Positions 25,062 through 32,696 of a stretch of 64,000 nucleotides of DNA are shown one piece after another. Below the pieces are notes generated by a model that saw nothing but the letters and a program-made list of their open reading frames with translations, was not told the origin of the DNA and did not search any database. The position numbers and the translations under genes are program-made. Every line of letters starts with the position of its first letter. Positions within the stretch are counted from its first letter, which is position 1. The DNA is from Deltaproteobacteria bacterium (GTDB lineage Bacteria; Myxococcota; Kuafuiibacteriia; Kuafuiibacteriales; Kuafuiibacteriaceae): assembly GCA_016703535.1 (NCBI GenBank), contig JADJBV010000001.1:806001-870000 (forward strand), given 5' to 3'.

Positions 25062-25631
25062 TCAGTTGGTGGTGACGTCGAAGGTCACCGAGACGTCGGT
25101 GTCGCCAGTGGCTTTGGTGACGCCCGCGACCTTCTGGGCCGCCTCGTTCACCGGCGGTAGGTGTTGGAGTTGCACCGTCACCTGTCCCGTGCCGGCGCCC
25201 GCGTTCACCCAGGTCGACTTCAGGCCGACCGGCAGGCCGGTGGTCTTGCCGTAGTCCATCTCGGTGTCGGCGTAGGTGATGGCCAAGGAAGCGGCCGGTA
25301 GGCCAGTCACCGTAAAGAACAGTTGGTGTTCGTCCGACTCCTCTTTGACCTCTTCGGTGATGTCTTCGGCGGGGGACTCCAGCTCGTTCAGTAAGGTGAC
25401 CTCGACGGTGTAGCTCCCGGCGGCCAAGGTGATCGGATCTTTGGTGTCGACGGTGCCGTCGCCGTCGGCGTCTTTGGCCGTCGCGGTGAAGGTCGACGGC
25501 CCGGTGAAGGCCAGGCGAACGGTGGTGATCACCTCTTCCGGGTTCTGGGTGACGGGAGCATCGTCTCCGCAGGCCCAAAAGGCGACCGGGAGAAGGAGGG
25601 CGGACATGGCTCGGGCGTGTTTGTTGATCAT
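25062..25631 (-). CDS. Small lipoprotein partner of the TonB receptor
   Basis: 189 residues from ATG 25631. MINKHARAMSALLLPVAFWAC is a lipoprotein signal ending FWAC. The mature part is beta-rich: EEVITTVRLAFTGPSTFTAT, KDADGDGTVDTKDPITL and EVTLLNELESPAEDITEEVK, then ESDEHQLFFTVTG. This pattern is the same as lipoproteins that lie next to TonB receptors in Bacteroidota and other phyla and are often labelled as periplasmic-binding-fold proteins. It lies 28 bp after the receptor gene, so the pair probably forms one uptake unit. The ligand is unknown. Confidence 0.82.
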   Translation of the reverse strand: MINKHARAMSALLLPVAFWACGDDAPVTQNPEEVITTVRLAFTGPSTFTATAKDADGDGTVDTKDPITLAAGSYTVEVTLLNELESPAEDITEEVKEESDEHQLFFTVTGLPAASLAITYADTEMDYGKTTGLPVGLKSTWVNAGAGTGQVTVQLQHLPPVNEAAQKVAGVTKATGDTDVSVTFDVTTN

Positions 25632-25659
25632 GGCTTCGTATTTCCTGTGGGACGGGCGG

Positions 25660-28068
25660 TCAGCCCGTCGGTGAATCAAAGGGGACTTCGAAGGGGACCT
25701 TCAGCCTGAGGAGGGCGCTCAACCCTGGCTCGTCCGCGTAGTAGCGGAGCCGGCTGAGGTAGTTGCGGTAGCGGGTGTTGAGGGCGTTTTGTACCTCCAG
25801 GCTCACCTCGATGGGGGGCCCCAAGGCGTCGAAGGTGGTGCCCGCCGAGAGCCCGAGCAGGTGATAGGTGTCGGGCGGTGGCGCGAAGTCTTGGGCCAGG
25901 TCGAAGCGGGTCTGCCGAAAGGCGAGGCTGCTCTCGACCGACAAAAACGAGGCTTGGAGCGGGCCCAGGGGCTTGGCCTGAACGGTGATCCGGTTGCGCC
26001 AGAGATCGCCGGGGATGAAGGGGAGGTAACCGCCGCTCGTGAGGTCTTGGGCTCGCACCATCGAAAGTTGGGACCGGAAGTTGAGCCATGGCCACGGCGT
26101 GATCCGGACCTCGCCGTTGAACCCCAAAAAGCCGGCGTTGGTCTGATCGTAGATGAAGGCCGGAAAGGCGCCGGTGATGGTCTGGCGGACGAACTGCTGC
26201 CCGTCTTCCCCCACCTCGGCCCGCCGAAAGATGAAGCCGTCGATCAGATCGCCGTAGAGCTCGAGCTCGAAGGCCAACTCGTCGAACAGCAGGCCCGCCG
26301 CCACCCCGGCGTGGAAGGCGGTCTCCAGGCCCAGCTCCAGGTTGCCCTGTTCATAGGACGGTTGGCCCTGGCTGACGCCTCGGATCGCCAGCTCGTCCAC
26401 CGACGGGGGGCGGGCCGCCGAGGACAACTCGAAGCGCATGTTGAAGGTCTCGCTCGGCTCCCACAGGGCGGTGGTGCTGGCGACGAAGCTCTGAAAGTCG
26501 AGGGGCGTGATGATCAACGCCCCGTCGGCGCCGCCCACCCGCTCCCGATCAACCACCCGGCGGTACTCGAAGTCGGCCCTCATCCCCAACTCCAGGTGCA
26601 GCTGATCGCCGACCCACTCTTGGCGGTAGAAGGGCCCGATCGCGTAGCGCCGAAAGTTGGGCAAAAACGGCGCGCCCTCGAAGGCGTTGGACTGGACCAA
26701 GGCCAAAAGGCCGTAGGTGGCCTTCAGGTCGTCGGCGAAGCGAGTTTCGCCGACCAACTCCAGGGTGTGGGTGTCCAGGGTGAAGGACTTTTGGGCCGCG
26801 TTTTGGGTGGAAGATCGGACCCGGTCGTACTCTTGTCGATCGTTGAGTTGCCAGGCGTAGGTCAGGGCCAACTCGGTCTCGGGGCCCAGCTCCAAGGTGC
26901 CAGCGGCTTTGACGGTCTGGTGGCTCACCGCCTGAAAGGGGCGCTCCAGCGCGTATTCGAAGCGATACAGATCGACCTGGGGCGGTTGAGGCGCGCGCAA
27001 GATCTCTTCGAACTGCTCCAAGGTCGTGGCGACCTGCCCGGTGAAGACGCCCAACTCCGAACCAAACCGCGTAAAGGACAGCTCCGCCGAAGATCCCTCT
27101 CGTCGCATCGCCAAGGCAGCGCCGAAGTCGAGTTCATTGACCCCGGTGTTGTCCAAGGCGTAGCCAGGCGTGCTCAAGCTGCCGGCCTTTCGGGCCGAGA
27201 TCTGGCCGCGAAAGAAGAGCCCCTCCAGCGCCCCCGGCAAAGCGCCGACTACGTTGCCGAACAGTGCCCCCTGTCGCCCGTTGCTGATCAACACCGAGCC
27301 GATCGAACCTTCGAGCCCTGGCAAGGCGGGGTAGGGCGTGGGCGAGACGATCACCACGCCGCCGATGGCCTCGGGGCCGTAACGAACCCCTTGAGCGCCC
27401 CGGACCACCTCCACCTTGCCCGCCGAAAACAGATCCAGCTCGGGTCCGTGGTCCAGGCCCCACTTGTGGGCCTCGTGCCGGACCCCGTCGTTGATGATCA
27501 CCACCCGGTTGGCGCTTTGGGCGTTGAGCACCGGCTTGACCACGTTGCCGGTGCGGATGGTGCGGCCGCCGGGGGCCTCCTCCACCGCGTCGCCCAGGGC
27601 CTCTCCTCGGGAGAGCTCCAGCGCTCGACCTTCGATCGCGGTCTTGGCCACGGTCTCCAGCGGGGTGCGCCCCCGGTGAGCATGGACCACCACGTCGTAA
27701 CGGGCCATCAACAGGCGAAAGATCCCTTCGGTCTCGGCCGGGACGGTGATGGTCGCGGTTTCGGAGGTGTAGCCGTCGGCGATCACGTCGACCTTGTGGA
27801 GGCCTGGGCACAAGCCCTCGAGCAGACACTCGCCCGCGTCATCGCAGCTGACCACCTCCTCGGCTCGGAGCACCGAGGCCGCAGGGATCGGCCGATCGTC
27901 CTCTCGGTCCCGCACCAACCCTCGATAGGTGTGGGGGCAGGGGCGCCGACTTGTGGTGCTGGTGCTGCTGGTCGGGACGGGCTGCGCCCAGGCGGTGCCG
28001 CTGACCAACCCCAAAGCGATCAAGGAGAGCCCCGGCCCTCGAGGGCCCCAGCGCCGTCCCCTGACCAT
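25660..28068 (-). CDS. TonB-dependent outer-membrane receptor
   Basis: 802 residues. The signal peptide ends ...VSGTAWAQ. A carboxypeptidase-regulatory-like domain (~45-125) is followed by the plug (~130-250: RTGNVVKPVLNAQSANRVVI, then VEVVRGAQGVRYGPEAIGGV) and a ~22-strand barrel ending ...LRLKVPFEVPFDSPTG. The plug sequence KWGLDHGPELDLFSAG is close to metal and corrin receptors of the ZnuD/BtuB side of the family. It imports a ligand driven by TonB; the substrate is not certain. A leaderless promoter and a possible metal-regulator box lie upstream. Confidence 0.92.
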   Translation of the reverse strand: MVRGRRWGPRGPGLSLIALGLVSGTAWAQPVPTSSTSTTSRRPCPHTYRGLVRDREDDRPIPAASVLRAEEVVSCDDAGECLLEGLCPGLHKVDVIADGYTSETATITVPAETEGIFRLLMARYDVVVHAHRGRTPLETVAKTAIEGRALELSRGEALGDAVEEAPGGRTIRTGNVVKPVLNAQSANRVVIINDGVRHEAHKWGLDHGPELDLFSAGKVEVVRGAQGVRYGPEAIGGVVIVSPTPYPALPGLEGSIGSVLISNGRQGALFGNVVGALPGALEGLFFRGQISARKAGSLSTPGYALDNTGVNELDFGAALAMRREGSSAELSFTRFGSELGVFTGQVATTLEQFEEILRAPQPPQVDLYRFEYALERPFQAVSHQTVKAAGTLELGPETELALTYAWQLNDRQEYDRVRSSTQNAAQKSFTLDTHTLELVGETRFADDLKATYGLLALVQSNAFEGAPFLPNFRRYAIGPFYRQEWVGDQLHLELGMRADFEYRRVVDRERVGGADGALIITPLDFQSFVASTTALWEPSETFNMRFELSSAARPPSVDELAIRGVSQGQPSYEQGNLELGLETAFHAGVAAGLLFDELAFELELYGDLIDGFIFRRAEVGEDGQQFVRQTITGAFPAFIYDQTNAGFLGFNGEVRITPWPWLNFRSQLSMVRAQDLTSGGYLPFIPGDLWRNRITVQAKPLGPLQASFLSVESSLAFRQTRFDLAQDFAPPPDTYHLLGLSAGTTFDALGPPIEVSLEVQNALNTRYRNYLSRLRYYADEPGLSALLRLKVPFEVPFDSPTG

Positions 28069-28074
28069 GCCCGA

Positions 28075-28104
28075 TCGCTAACGGTATCGGCGACACGATG
28101 TCAA
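28075..28104 (-). promoter_or_regulatory. Leaderless-type promoter of the TonB receptor
   Basis: On the minus strand, TTGACA (28104-28099), an 18-bp spacer and TAGCGA (28080-28075). The ATG at 28068 follows 6 bp later. The -35 is a perfect match. Confidence 0.65.
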
Positions 28105-28106
28105 AC

Positions 28107-28121
28107 GCATTTGAGTTGCAT
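28107..28121 (-). promoter_or_regulatory. Possible Fur-family operator
   Basis: ATGCAACTCAAATGC (minus strand) lies 2 bp upstream of the -35 of the TonB receptor gene. The outer TGC/GCA halves and A/T-rich centre resemble TGC-n9-GCA boxes bound by Fur, Zur or Mur in proteobacteria. The match is partial, and a simple AT-rich patch cannot be excluded. Confidence 0.3.
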
Positions 28122-28151
28122 CTGCATATCAACCACAGCAACGACGCGGCT

Positions 28152-28637
28152 TCAACGGACCTTGCGGACGGTCAACGCCTTGAGTTTGCCCGCCAGGCGG
28201 AGCTCCAGGTCGTCGCCTTCCCGCTTGCCGAGCAGGGCTCGCCCCAGCGGGGCCCCCGGGGTCACGACCTGGACTTTGCCGCCCTGGAGTTGAGTCCCGC
28301 CCCCTTGAGGCGCCAACCACAAGGTCCGTTCGGCGTCCTCTTCTTCGACCACCACCAAGGCCCCCAAAGCGATCGCCTGTGCCGCGTCGAAGTTGCGGAT
28401 CGGCATCAGCTTGATCGCGGACAGGTCCGCCTTGAGGGTCTCGATCCGCTGGGCTTGGCCCCGGGCCAGGTACGACTGCTCCAGCGCCCGGGTGTCTTTG
28501 TCGTTTTCGGGCTTGGCCTGCTCGTGGGTCGCGCCTTCGATGGTCGCTTGGTGGTTGGCCTCCAGCACCACCAGCTCCTGCTCCAGGATCACCAGCAGTT
28601 CGTCCCGCAGCGCCTCTTTGGTGGGCGGCTTCTTCAA
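28152..28637 (-). CDS. GreA/GreB-like transcription factor
   Basis: 161 residues. The N-terminal half is a helical, coiled-coil-like stretch (ELLVILEQELVVLEANHQAT, then ALEQSYLARGQAQRIETLK). The C-terminal half is a Gre-type FKBP-like domain: LGALVVVEEEDAERTLWLAP, then VVTPGAPLGRALLGKREGDD. Gre factors enter the RNA polymerase secondary channel and stimulate transcript cleavage. The acidic pair at the tip of the coiled coil, needed for cleavage, is not obvious here, so it may be a Gre-like regulator of another type. Its ATG overlaps the stop of the preceding nucleotidyltransferase gene. Confidence 0.8.
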   Translation of the reverse strand: MKKPPTKEALRDELLVILEQELVVLEANHQATIEGATHEQAKPENDKDTRALEQSYLARGQAQRIETLKADLSAIKLMPIRNFDAAQAIALGALVVVEEEDAERTLWLAPQGGGTQLQGGKVQVVTPGAPLGRALLGKREGDDLELRLAGKLKALTVRKVR

Positions 28638-29791
28638 GGCAGCAGCTCCTCGGGGGTTCGTCCGCCGTTGAGTTCACTGACCGGCACCAAGGCCGCTCGA
28701 TCCCAACACACCGGAGTCCCGGCGGGCAGGTTCGGGATCCGCTGCACGCCCTCTTCTTTGCGCATCACCACCACCACCCGGTTGGGCAAGGCCCGTCCCG
28801 GCGCCACGATGGTCCGGGCCCCCAACACCGCGCCGTGACCCACACAACCCCCGAGTTGGCGCCGGCCGGTGTCCACCCACTCGCCGCGGTGTTGGACGCC
28901 GATCGTCCCTTCCAAGGCGTCGGTCTGGAACAAGACGCCGGTGGTCAAAAAGACGTTCCGCCCCAAGATGGTCTCGCGCAACAAGAGGTTGGCCAAGGTC
29001 CCGCCGCCCAAGCTGACGATCTCCACCAGGTTGGTGTCGACCAAGGTGATCGCACCGGGCCCGAGGACCGAACCTCGAAGTTTGCTGAGATCGGCCAGGC
29101 GGCTTTGTGCGCCCACGAAGCTGCGGCTGACCACACACCCCGATCCGATCTCCACCTCGTCACCGATCACCGAACCTTCCAAGTAGGCCCGGGGGTGGAC
29201 GTTCACTTTTTTTCCGAGCAACACGCTGCTGCTTTGGGCCCCCGGGCTCCGATATCGACGCCCGCCCCGGCTGAGCAGCAGCGGCACCAACAACGGCGCG
29301 ACCCACAGGAAGTGGCACCAGTGTTCGAGGTGGGCCGCCAAGACGCCGTCGTCGGGCAACTCGAGGTGATGGGGTCCGGGCCCGAGGCGCGGCAGGGGGC
29401 GTCGACGGATCCGGGACGCATGATCGATCCGCACCGGCTTCGCCTCGGCCCGGAGCTCCTCCAGGCTTTGACCGAAAGCGTCGAGGAAGATGTCGTAGAC
29501 GATCAGCCCATCTTGGCGCCGCGCGGAAGACACCGCCGCCAAGCCCGCGATCGGGGAGTCAGCGGAGATGGCCAAGGCGCTTGGGGCACCCCGGGGCGCC
29601 TGGCGCGCAAAGGCCGACAGCAGCGGCGCCGAGGCGAAGGCGTAGTCGGCGAAGGTCAGGCGCGTGGGTTCAACGCCGCTTTGCTCGACCTCTTGGGCTC
29701 GGGTCTCGGCCAAGGAGAGGTGGAGCAAGGGCAAAAACTCAGCCCGATCCCCGAAGGGCAGGATGGTGGTCTGGAGGTCGAGGACGCGCAG
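28634..29791 (-). CDS. Putative sugar nucleotidyltransferase/acyltransferase with left-handed beta-helix, copy 2 (non-standard start)
   Basis: 385 residues if the CTG at 29791 is the start. The first standard start in this frame is TTG 29734, but similarity to the paralogue at 19983-21308 begins ~17 residues earlier (VLDLQTTILPFGDRAEF against IFLETGTVITPFGEPST). A -35/-10 pair ends 8 bp before this CTG. The left-handed beta-helix is clear: NVHPRAYLEGSVIGDEVEIG, then CVVSRSFVGAQSRLADLSKL and LGRNVFLTTGVLF. The end, LPNRVVVVMRKEEGVQRIPN, matches the paralogue. The protein is probably a surface-sugar enzyme. It overlaps the Gre-like gene by 4 bp, so the two are co-translated. Confidence 0.75.
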   Translation of the reverse strand: MRVLDLQTTILPFGDRAEFLPLLHLSLAETRAQEVEQSGVEPTRLTFADYAFASAPLLSAFARQAPRGAPSALAISADSPIAGLAAVSSARRQDGLIVYDIFLDAFGQSLEELRAEAKPVRIDHASRIRRRPLPRLGPGPHHLELPDDGVLAAHLEHWCHFLWVAPLLVPLLLSRGGRRYRSPGAQSSSVLLGKKVNVHPRAYLEGSVIGDEVEIGSGCVVSRSFVGAQSRLADLSKLRGSVLGPGAITLVDTNLVEIVSLGGGTLANLLLRETILGRNVFLTTGVLFQTDALEGTIGVQHRGEWVDTGRRQLGGCVGHGAVLGARTIVAPGRALPNRVVVVMRKEEGVQRIPNLPAGTPVCWDRAALVPVSELNGGRTPEELLP

Positions 29792-29799
29792 GCCTGGGC

Positions 29800-29828
29800 A
29801 CCCTATCAGGGGCGAAGGGCTCGATGAA
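29800..29828 (-). promoter_or_regulatory. Leaderless-type promoter before the CTG start
   Basis: On the minus strand, TTCATC (29828-29823), a 17-bp spacer and TAGGGT (29805-29800), 8 bp before CTG 29791. The -35 is weak. Confidence 0.35.
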
Positions 29829-29872
29829 GGGCGCAGCGGTCGGTCGAAGGGCGGGGGAGCGGAGGTGTCCGC

Positions 29873-30658
29873 TCAGCGGGCGAGGGCGACGATCTTGTCC
29901 TTGGCGGCCTGCTTCTCCCGCTCCTCGAGGACGTGGTGGATGTACAGCGCGCCGTTTTCGCAGCAGTTGTGCATCATGTCGACGAGCAAGGTCTCCATCT
30001 CTTTTTTGGAGAGCCGGAGCGTGTCGTAGTAGCGCTGCCGTTCGGTCGCGTGGAAGAGCACCGGCATGTAGCCGTGGCGCAGCAGCACGTAGTTGACCAA
30101 GAGGCGGCCGACCTTCCCGGTGTGTTCGGCGTACGGGAAGATGCTCATGTACTCGTGGTGCACGTGGGCGGCGAAGCGCACCGCATCATCGTCTTCCGGA
30201 TCGTTGGCGACGGCCCAATCCATGAGCTTGGCCAGGCGGCTGGGGATCACGTTGGGCTGGGCGATGTCGTGGAAGTAAGCGCGGTGAAGCGGGATGTCCT
30301 TCCGGTACTTGGCGAAGGTCGGATCGACCTCGGTGCCCGACACGGCCGCGTGGAGCCGACGGACCAAGTTCATGTCGACCTTGCCCCCCTCGGCGGCCTC
30401 CTTCTTGATCAGGTCGACGCCGCGCCGCAGGTTCCGGATGTCGGCGTAGGTCTCGGGGGCGATCGGCCGCCCCTTCAAGGCCGAGGTCAATTCGGCGTGG
30501 GTTAGGACAATCCCTTCAAGGGCGTTTTCGTGGTAAATCCAAGAAAGTTCGTAGTTGGCGAGGAAGGTCCCCCAGATGTCAGGGTGGGCCCCGGCCAGGT
30601 CCCGCAGGTCCTCGGTCCGGTCATCAATGTCACGAAAGCTGTCCCGCATCAGTCCCAT
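29873..30658 (-). CDS. Fic-fold protein with degenerate active site
   Basis: 261 residues from ATG 30658, chosen because GGGGGAG lies 9 bp upstream; a TTG at 30676 is less likely. The Fic fold is clear: residues ~44-49 ENALEG, the place of the inhibitory-type helix, a helical core, and the FIC loop at ~174. There the sequence is FPYAEHTGKVGR, where active Fic enzymes have HPFxDGNGRxxR. The catalytic His is Phe, the Asn is Thr and an Arg is Lys, so AMPylation is unlikely. It may have become a binding or regulatory protein. Downstream genes have their own promoter. Confidence 0.85.
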   Translation of the reverse strand: MGLMRDSFRDIDDRTEDLRDLAGAHPDIWGTFLANYELSWIYHENALEGIVLTHAELTSALKGRPIAPETYADIRNLRRGVDLIKKEAAEGGKVDMNLVRRLHAAVSGTEVDPTFAKYRKDIPLHRAYFHDIAQPNVIPSRLAKLMDWAVANDPEDDDAVRFAAHVHHEYMSIFPYAEHTGKVGRLLVNYVLLRHGYMPVLFHATERQRYYDTLRLSKKEMETLLVDMMHNCCENGALYIHHVLEEREKQAAKDKIVALAR

Positions 30659-30756
30659 GTCAGTGTTCTCCCCCAAAACTCAGTTCACCGGAATGTTTCA
30701 CGCCGGCGGTCGCTTTCCATGGTCGCCGTTCCCAACGCCCTAACCACGGTAAGCCA

Positions 30757-30786
30757 GCGATATCGGGTCGCTAACAAACATGTCAA
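30757..30786 (-). promoter_or_regulatory. Promoter of the Fic-fold gene
   Basis: Minus strand TTGACA (30786-30781), an 18-bp spacer and TATCGC (30762-30757), about 100 bp before ATG 30658. The leader is of normal length with a strong ribosome site. An inverted repeat AGCGA-n7-TCGCT (30756-30772) covers the -10 and could be an operator. Confidence 0.5.
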
Positions 30787-30817
30787 CTGACCCCCCCACC
30801 CTCATTTGGGGTCGATG

Positions 30818-30829
30818 TACACCGGTGTA
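30818..30829. promoter_or_regulatory. Perfect 12-bp palindrome upstream of the Fic-fold promoter
   Basis: TACACCGGTGTA is a perfect inverted repeat. It lies about 32 bp upstream of the -35, which is a usual place for an activator or distal repressor site. No cognate regulator gene is in the window. Confidence 0.4.
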
Positions 30830-31045
30830 ACCTCACGTGCCGCCTCGATTTTTGGGACCTTTTCCGTGGAACGCGCAGGAGATCCTACACCGATGGGCAG
30901 GTACTCCATTGGCCCCTTTAAAAACGGCCACTTACCCGAATCGGACAGATGACCGACCCCACCCCCGATGGGCCCCATTTCTGCGTTCCACTCGGTGGTT
31001 TGCGGTGTCGTGCCGGACAGCACAGACCCCGGCCCAGGATTGTTC

Positions 31046-31059
31046 ACCGACCGGTCAGT
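31046..31059. promoter_or_regulatory. TetR-type operator-like palindrome
   Basis: ACCGACCGGTCAGT is a palindrome centred on CCGG with one mismatched pair, of the form ACnGACCGGTCnGT often bound by TetR-family repressors. No TetR gene is nearby, and the only start downstream on the minus strand is the doubtful 81-codon frame and, further on, the Fic-fold gene. Confidence 0.35.
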
Positions 31060-31137
31060 CGTGAAGAATTTTCACTGACGCCATGCGGCATTGAAGCAGA
31101 ACGGAGCAAAACCGCGTTCTTCAACCTGCGACCTCGA

Positions 31138-31167
31138 GGGATCTGTGCTCGGCCGTGCACGGATCCC
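31138..31167 (-). terminator. Strong hairpin behind the patatin gene
   Basis: GGGATCTGTGC (31138-31148) pairs with GCACGGATCCC (31157-31167): eleven pairs including one G-U, loop of eight. It lies 21 bp after the stop of the minus-strand patatin gene. No T-run follows, so it may act as a terminator with Rho or as an mRNA 3' end. Confidence 0.5.
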
Positions 31168-31188
31168 AAAGTGGGCCGCCGCGTTCGC

Positions 31189-32634
31189 TCAGGGAACGGT
31201 GCCGAGGGGCTCGAGCATCTTCTGGAGGAACGGTCCGTGTTTCTCGAAGTCCTCTTTGCCGTAGCGCAGCGCCGACTCGATCGAGTGGGGCTTGGGCACC
31301 AAGGCGGTCGGGGCCAAGGTGCGCCGATACGTAAACATGAACTGGGCGAAGCCGCGATCGCGGGTCACGTTTTCGGCGGCGAGCCGCTGCAGCGGCAGGA
31401 ACAAGACGTTGCGGCCCATCTGGGGCGCAAAACAATCGAGACCGAGCACGAAGGCGTTCCGGGTGCCGAGGCGACCGCTCTGCACGTACTCCCAGGCGCT
31501 GCGCACCGGCACGTTGGCCGAGATGCCACCGTCGGCCAAGAAGTCCACGTTGTGGCCTTGCAGGAGCCGCTTCATGATCTCGTGCATCCGCGGATCGTCC
31601 CGGGTGATGTCGTATTGGATCACCGCGGGGAGCGCCGAAGAAAAGCCGACCGCGTCCAGCACGTCGAAGTCTTTGGTGTCGTCGTCGCCGCCCAAGGCGA
31701 TGGAGCGGAGCGCGCCGGGCGTGCTGACCAGCTCGGTCAAGAAGCTCATCATGTTGCCCATCAGGTCCTTGAGGTGCAGCAAGGTCCCGAGGGCGCCGCG
31801 GCGCAGCTCGTTGAGGAACACCTTCTCGTAGCGGAGCACGTTGCGGGCCGCCTCCCTACGGACGCCGGTCACCACACACAAAAACGGCACCGAAAGTTCG
31901 GACAGCCGCATCGGCTCGCCCCCTTCGTTGACGAAGAAGCGGGAGAGGGTGCTGCGCAGATAAAGGCGGAGCGCACCCGGCATGCCGTAGCGGCTTTCGC
32001 CTTCGAGGACCCGGAAGATCTTCTTGAAGCTGAGGCCGTGGGTCACGGCGCGAACGGTGGCGTCCCGGAAGTGGAGCTCCCGGGCCCGGAACAAACCGAG
32101 GATGGAACCGATGCTGGCGCCCGTCACCAATCGGGGCACCAGCCGCAGCGACTCCAGGACCGAAAAGGCCCCGAGGTGGACGTAGCCACAACCGCCCCCG
32201 CCCCCGACGCCCAAGACCAGGGCCTTTTCGTTGAGCTCCCGATCGAGCTCGGCCGGCGCCAGGCGTCCCAGGTGGGTGGTTTGGAGTTGGGTGCGGTGGG
32301 CTTTGAGGGGGCCCGAGAGGGCCTCGGCGTCGGGCCCCAGGCTGAGGGGATCGATTTCTGTGCCGCGCCTCAGGGTGTCTGCCAGGGGGCGAACCAGGTC
32401 CCTCAAGGCCGAGAGCTGGGGGCCGACCACCACCTCACCGCCCCGGCCGGATACGACCCACAGCCGAGCAAGGTTGAGGGCCTGTCGGAGTATGATCTCA
32501 TGGGTCCGTGGCAGCCGATCGGGTCGGCGCACCAAAGCTTGGACGAGGGCCACTTCCGCCTCGTCGAAAGGACGGAGTTGGCGATAGCGCTCGGCCAGAT
32601 CGGGACGGATGTCGGCGGGTACGTCGACCAACAC
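31189..32634 (-). CDS. Patatin-like phospholipase
   Basis: 481 residues from GTG 32634 (TTG 32631 is possible). The patatin domain covers ~138-375. The oxyanion glycine loop is GVGGGGGCG (~142-150), the nucleophile elbow GASIG (~172-176, Ser 174) and the Asp of the dyad DGG (~368-370), all intact. It should hydrolyse acyl esters of phospholipids. The N-terminal ~135 residues are an unassigned helical domain (ERYRQLRPFDEAEVALVQAL). No signal peptide is seen, so it acts in the cytoplasm or is exported in another way. It is divergent from the next gene and followed by a strong hairpin. Confidence 0.9.
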   Translation of the reverse strand: MLVDVPADIRPDLAERYRQLRPFDEAEVALVQALVRRPDRLPRTHEIILRQALNLARLWVVSGRGGEVVVGPQLSALRDLVRPLADTLRRGTEIDPLSLGPDAEALSGPLKAHRTQLQTTHLGRLAPAELDRELNEKALVLGVGGGGGCGYVHLGAFSVLESLRLVPRLVTGASIGSILGLFRARELHFRDATVRAVTHGLSFKKIFRVLEGESRYGMPGALRLYLRSTLSRFFVNEGGEPMRLSELSVPFLCVVTGVRREAARNVLRYEKVFLNELRRGALGTLLHLKDLMGNMMSFLTELVSTPGALRSIALGGDDDTKDFDVLDAVGFSSALPAVIQYDITRDDPRMHEIMKRLLQGHNVDFLADGGISANVPVRSAWEYVQSGRLGTRNAFVLGLDCFAPQMGRNVLFLPLQRLAAENVTRDRGFAQFMFTYRRTLAPTALVPKPHSIESALRYGKEDFEKHGPFLQKMLEPLGTVP

Positions 32635-32638
32635 CCAG

Positions 32639-32668
32639 AAAATAGGCGCGGCGTGCCGCTGGCCGCAA
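32639..32668 (-). promoter_or_regulatory. Candidate promoter of the patatin gene
   Basis: Minus strand TTGCGG (32668-32663), an 18-bp spacer and TATTTT (32644-32639), 4 bp before GTG 32634 and 7 bp before TTG 32631. The geometry fits a leaderless transcript starting at one of these codons. Confidence 0.4.
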
Positions 32669-32696
32669 CCCGCGGGATTACAAGGGGGGCGTTTTG

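Larger units (their letters stand above)
30659..31188. other. 530-bp regulatory gap upstream of the Fic-fold gene
   Basis: The longest non-coding stretch of the window. It holds a sigma-70-type promoter on the minus strand, two separate palindromes and a strong hairpin behind the patatin gene (each listed separately). A minus-strand frame of 81 codons (31047-30802) is present but its composition is unlike coding regions here. Base composition is less GC-rich than the genes around it. Confidence 0.55.

Noticed and set aside
29873..30658. Fic toxin with antitoxin
   Set aside because: No antitoxin gene is next to it and the catalytic motif is lost, so a toxin role is not supported.
30802..31047. 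81-codon reading frame on the minus strand starting at GTG 31047
   Set aside because: Composition is unlike coding regions here, there is no ribosome site or promoter, and a TetR-type palindrome covers the start. It is more likely part of the control region.
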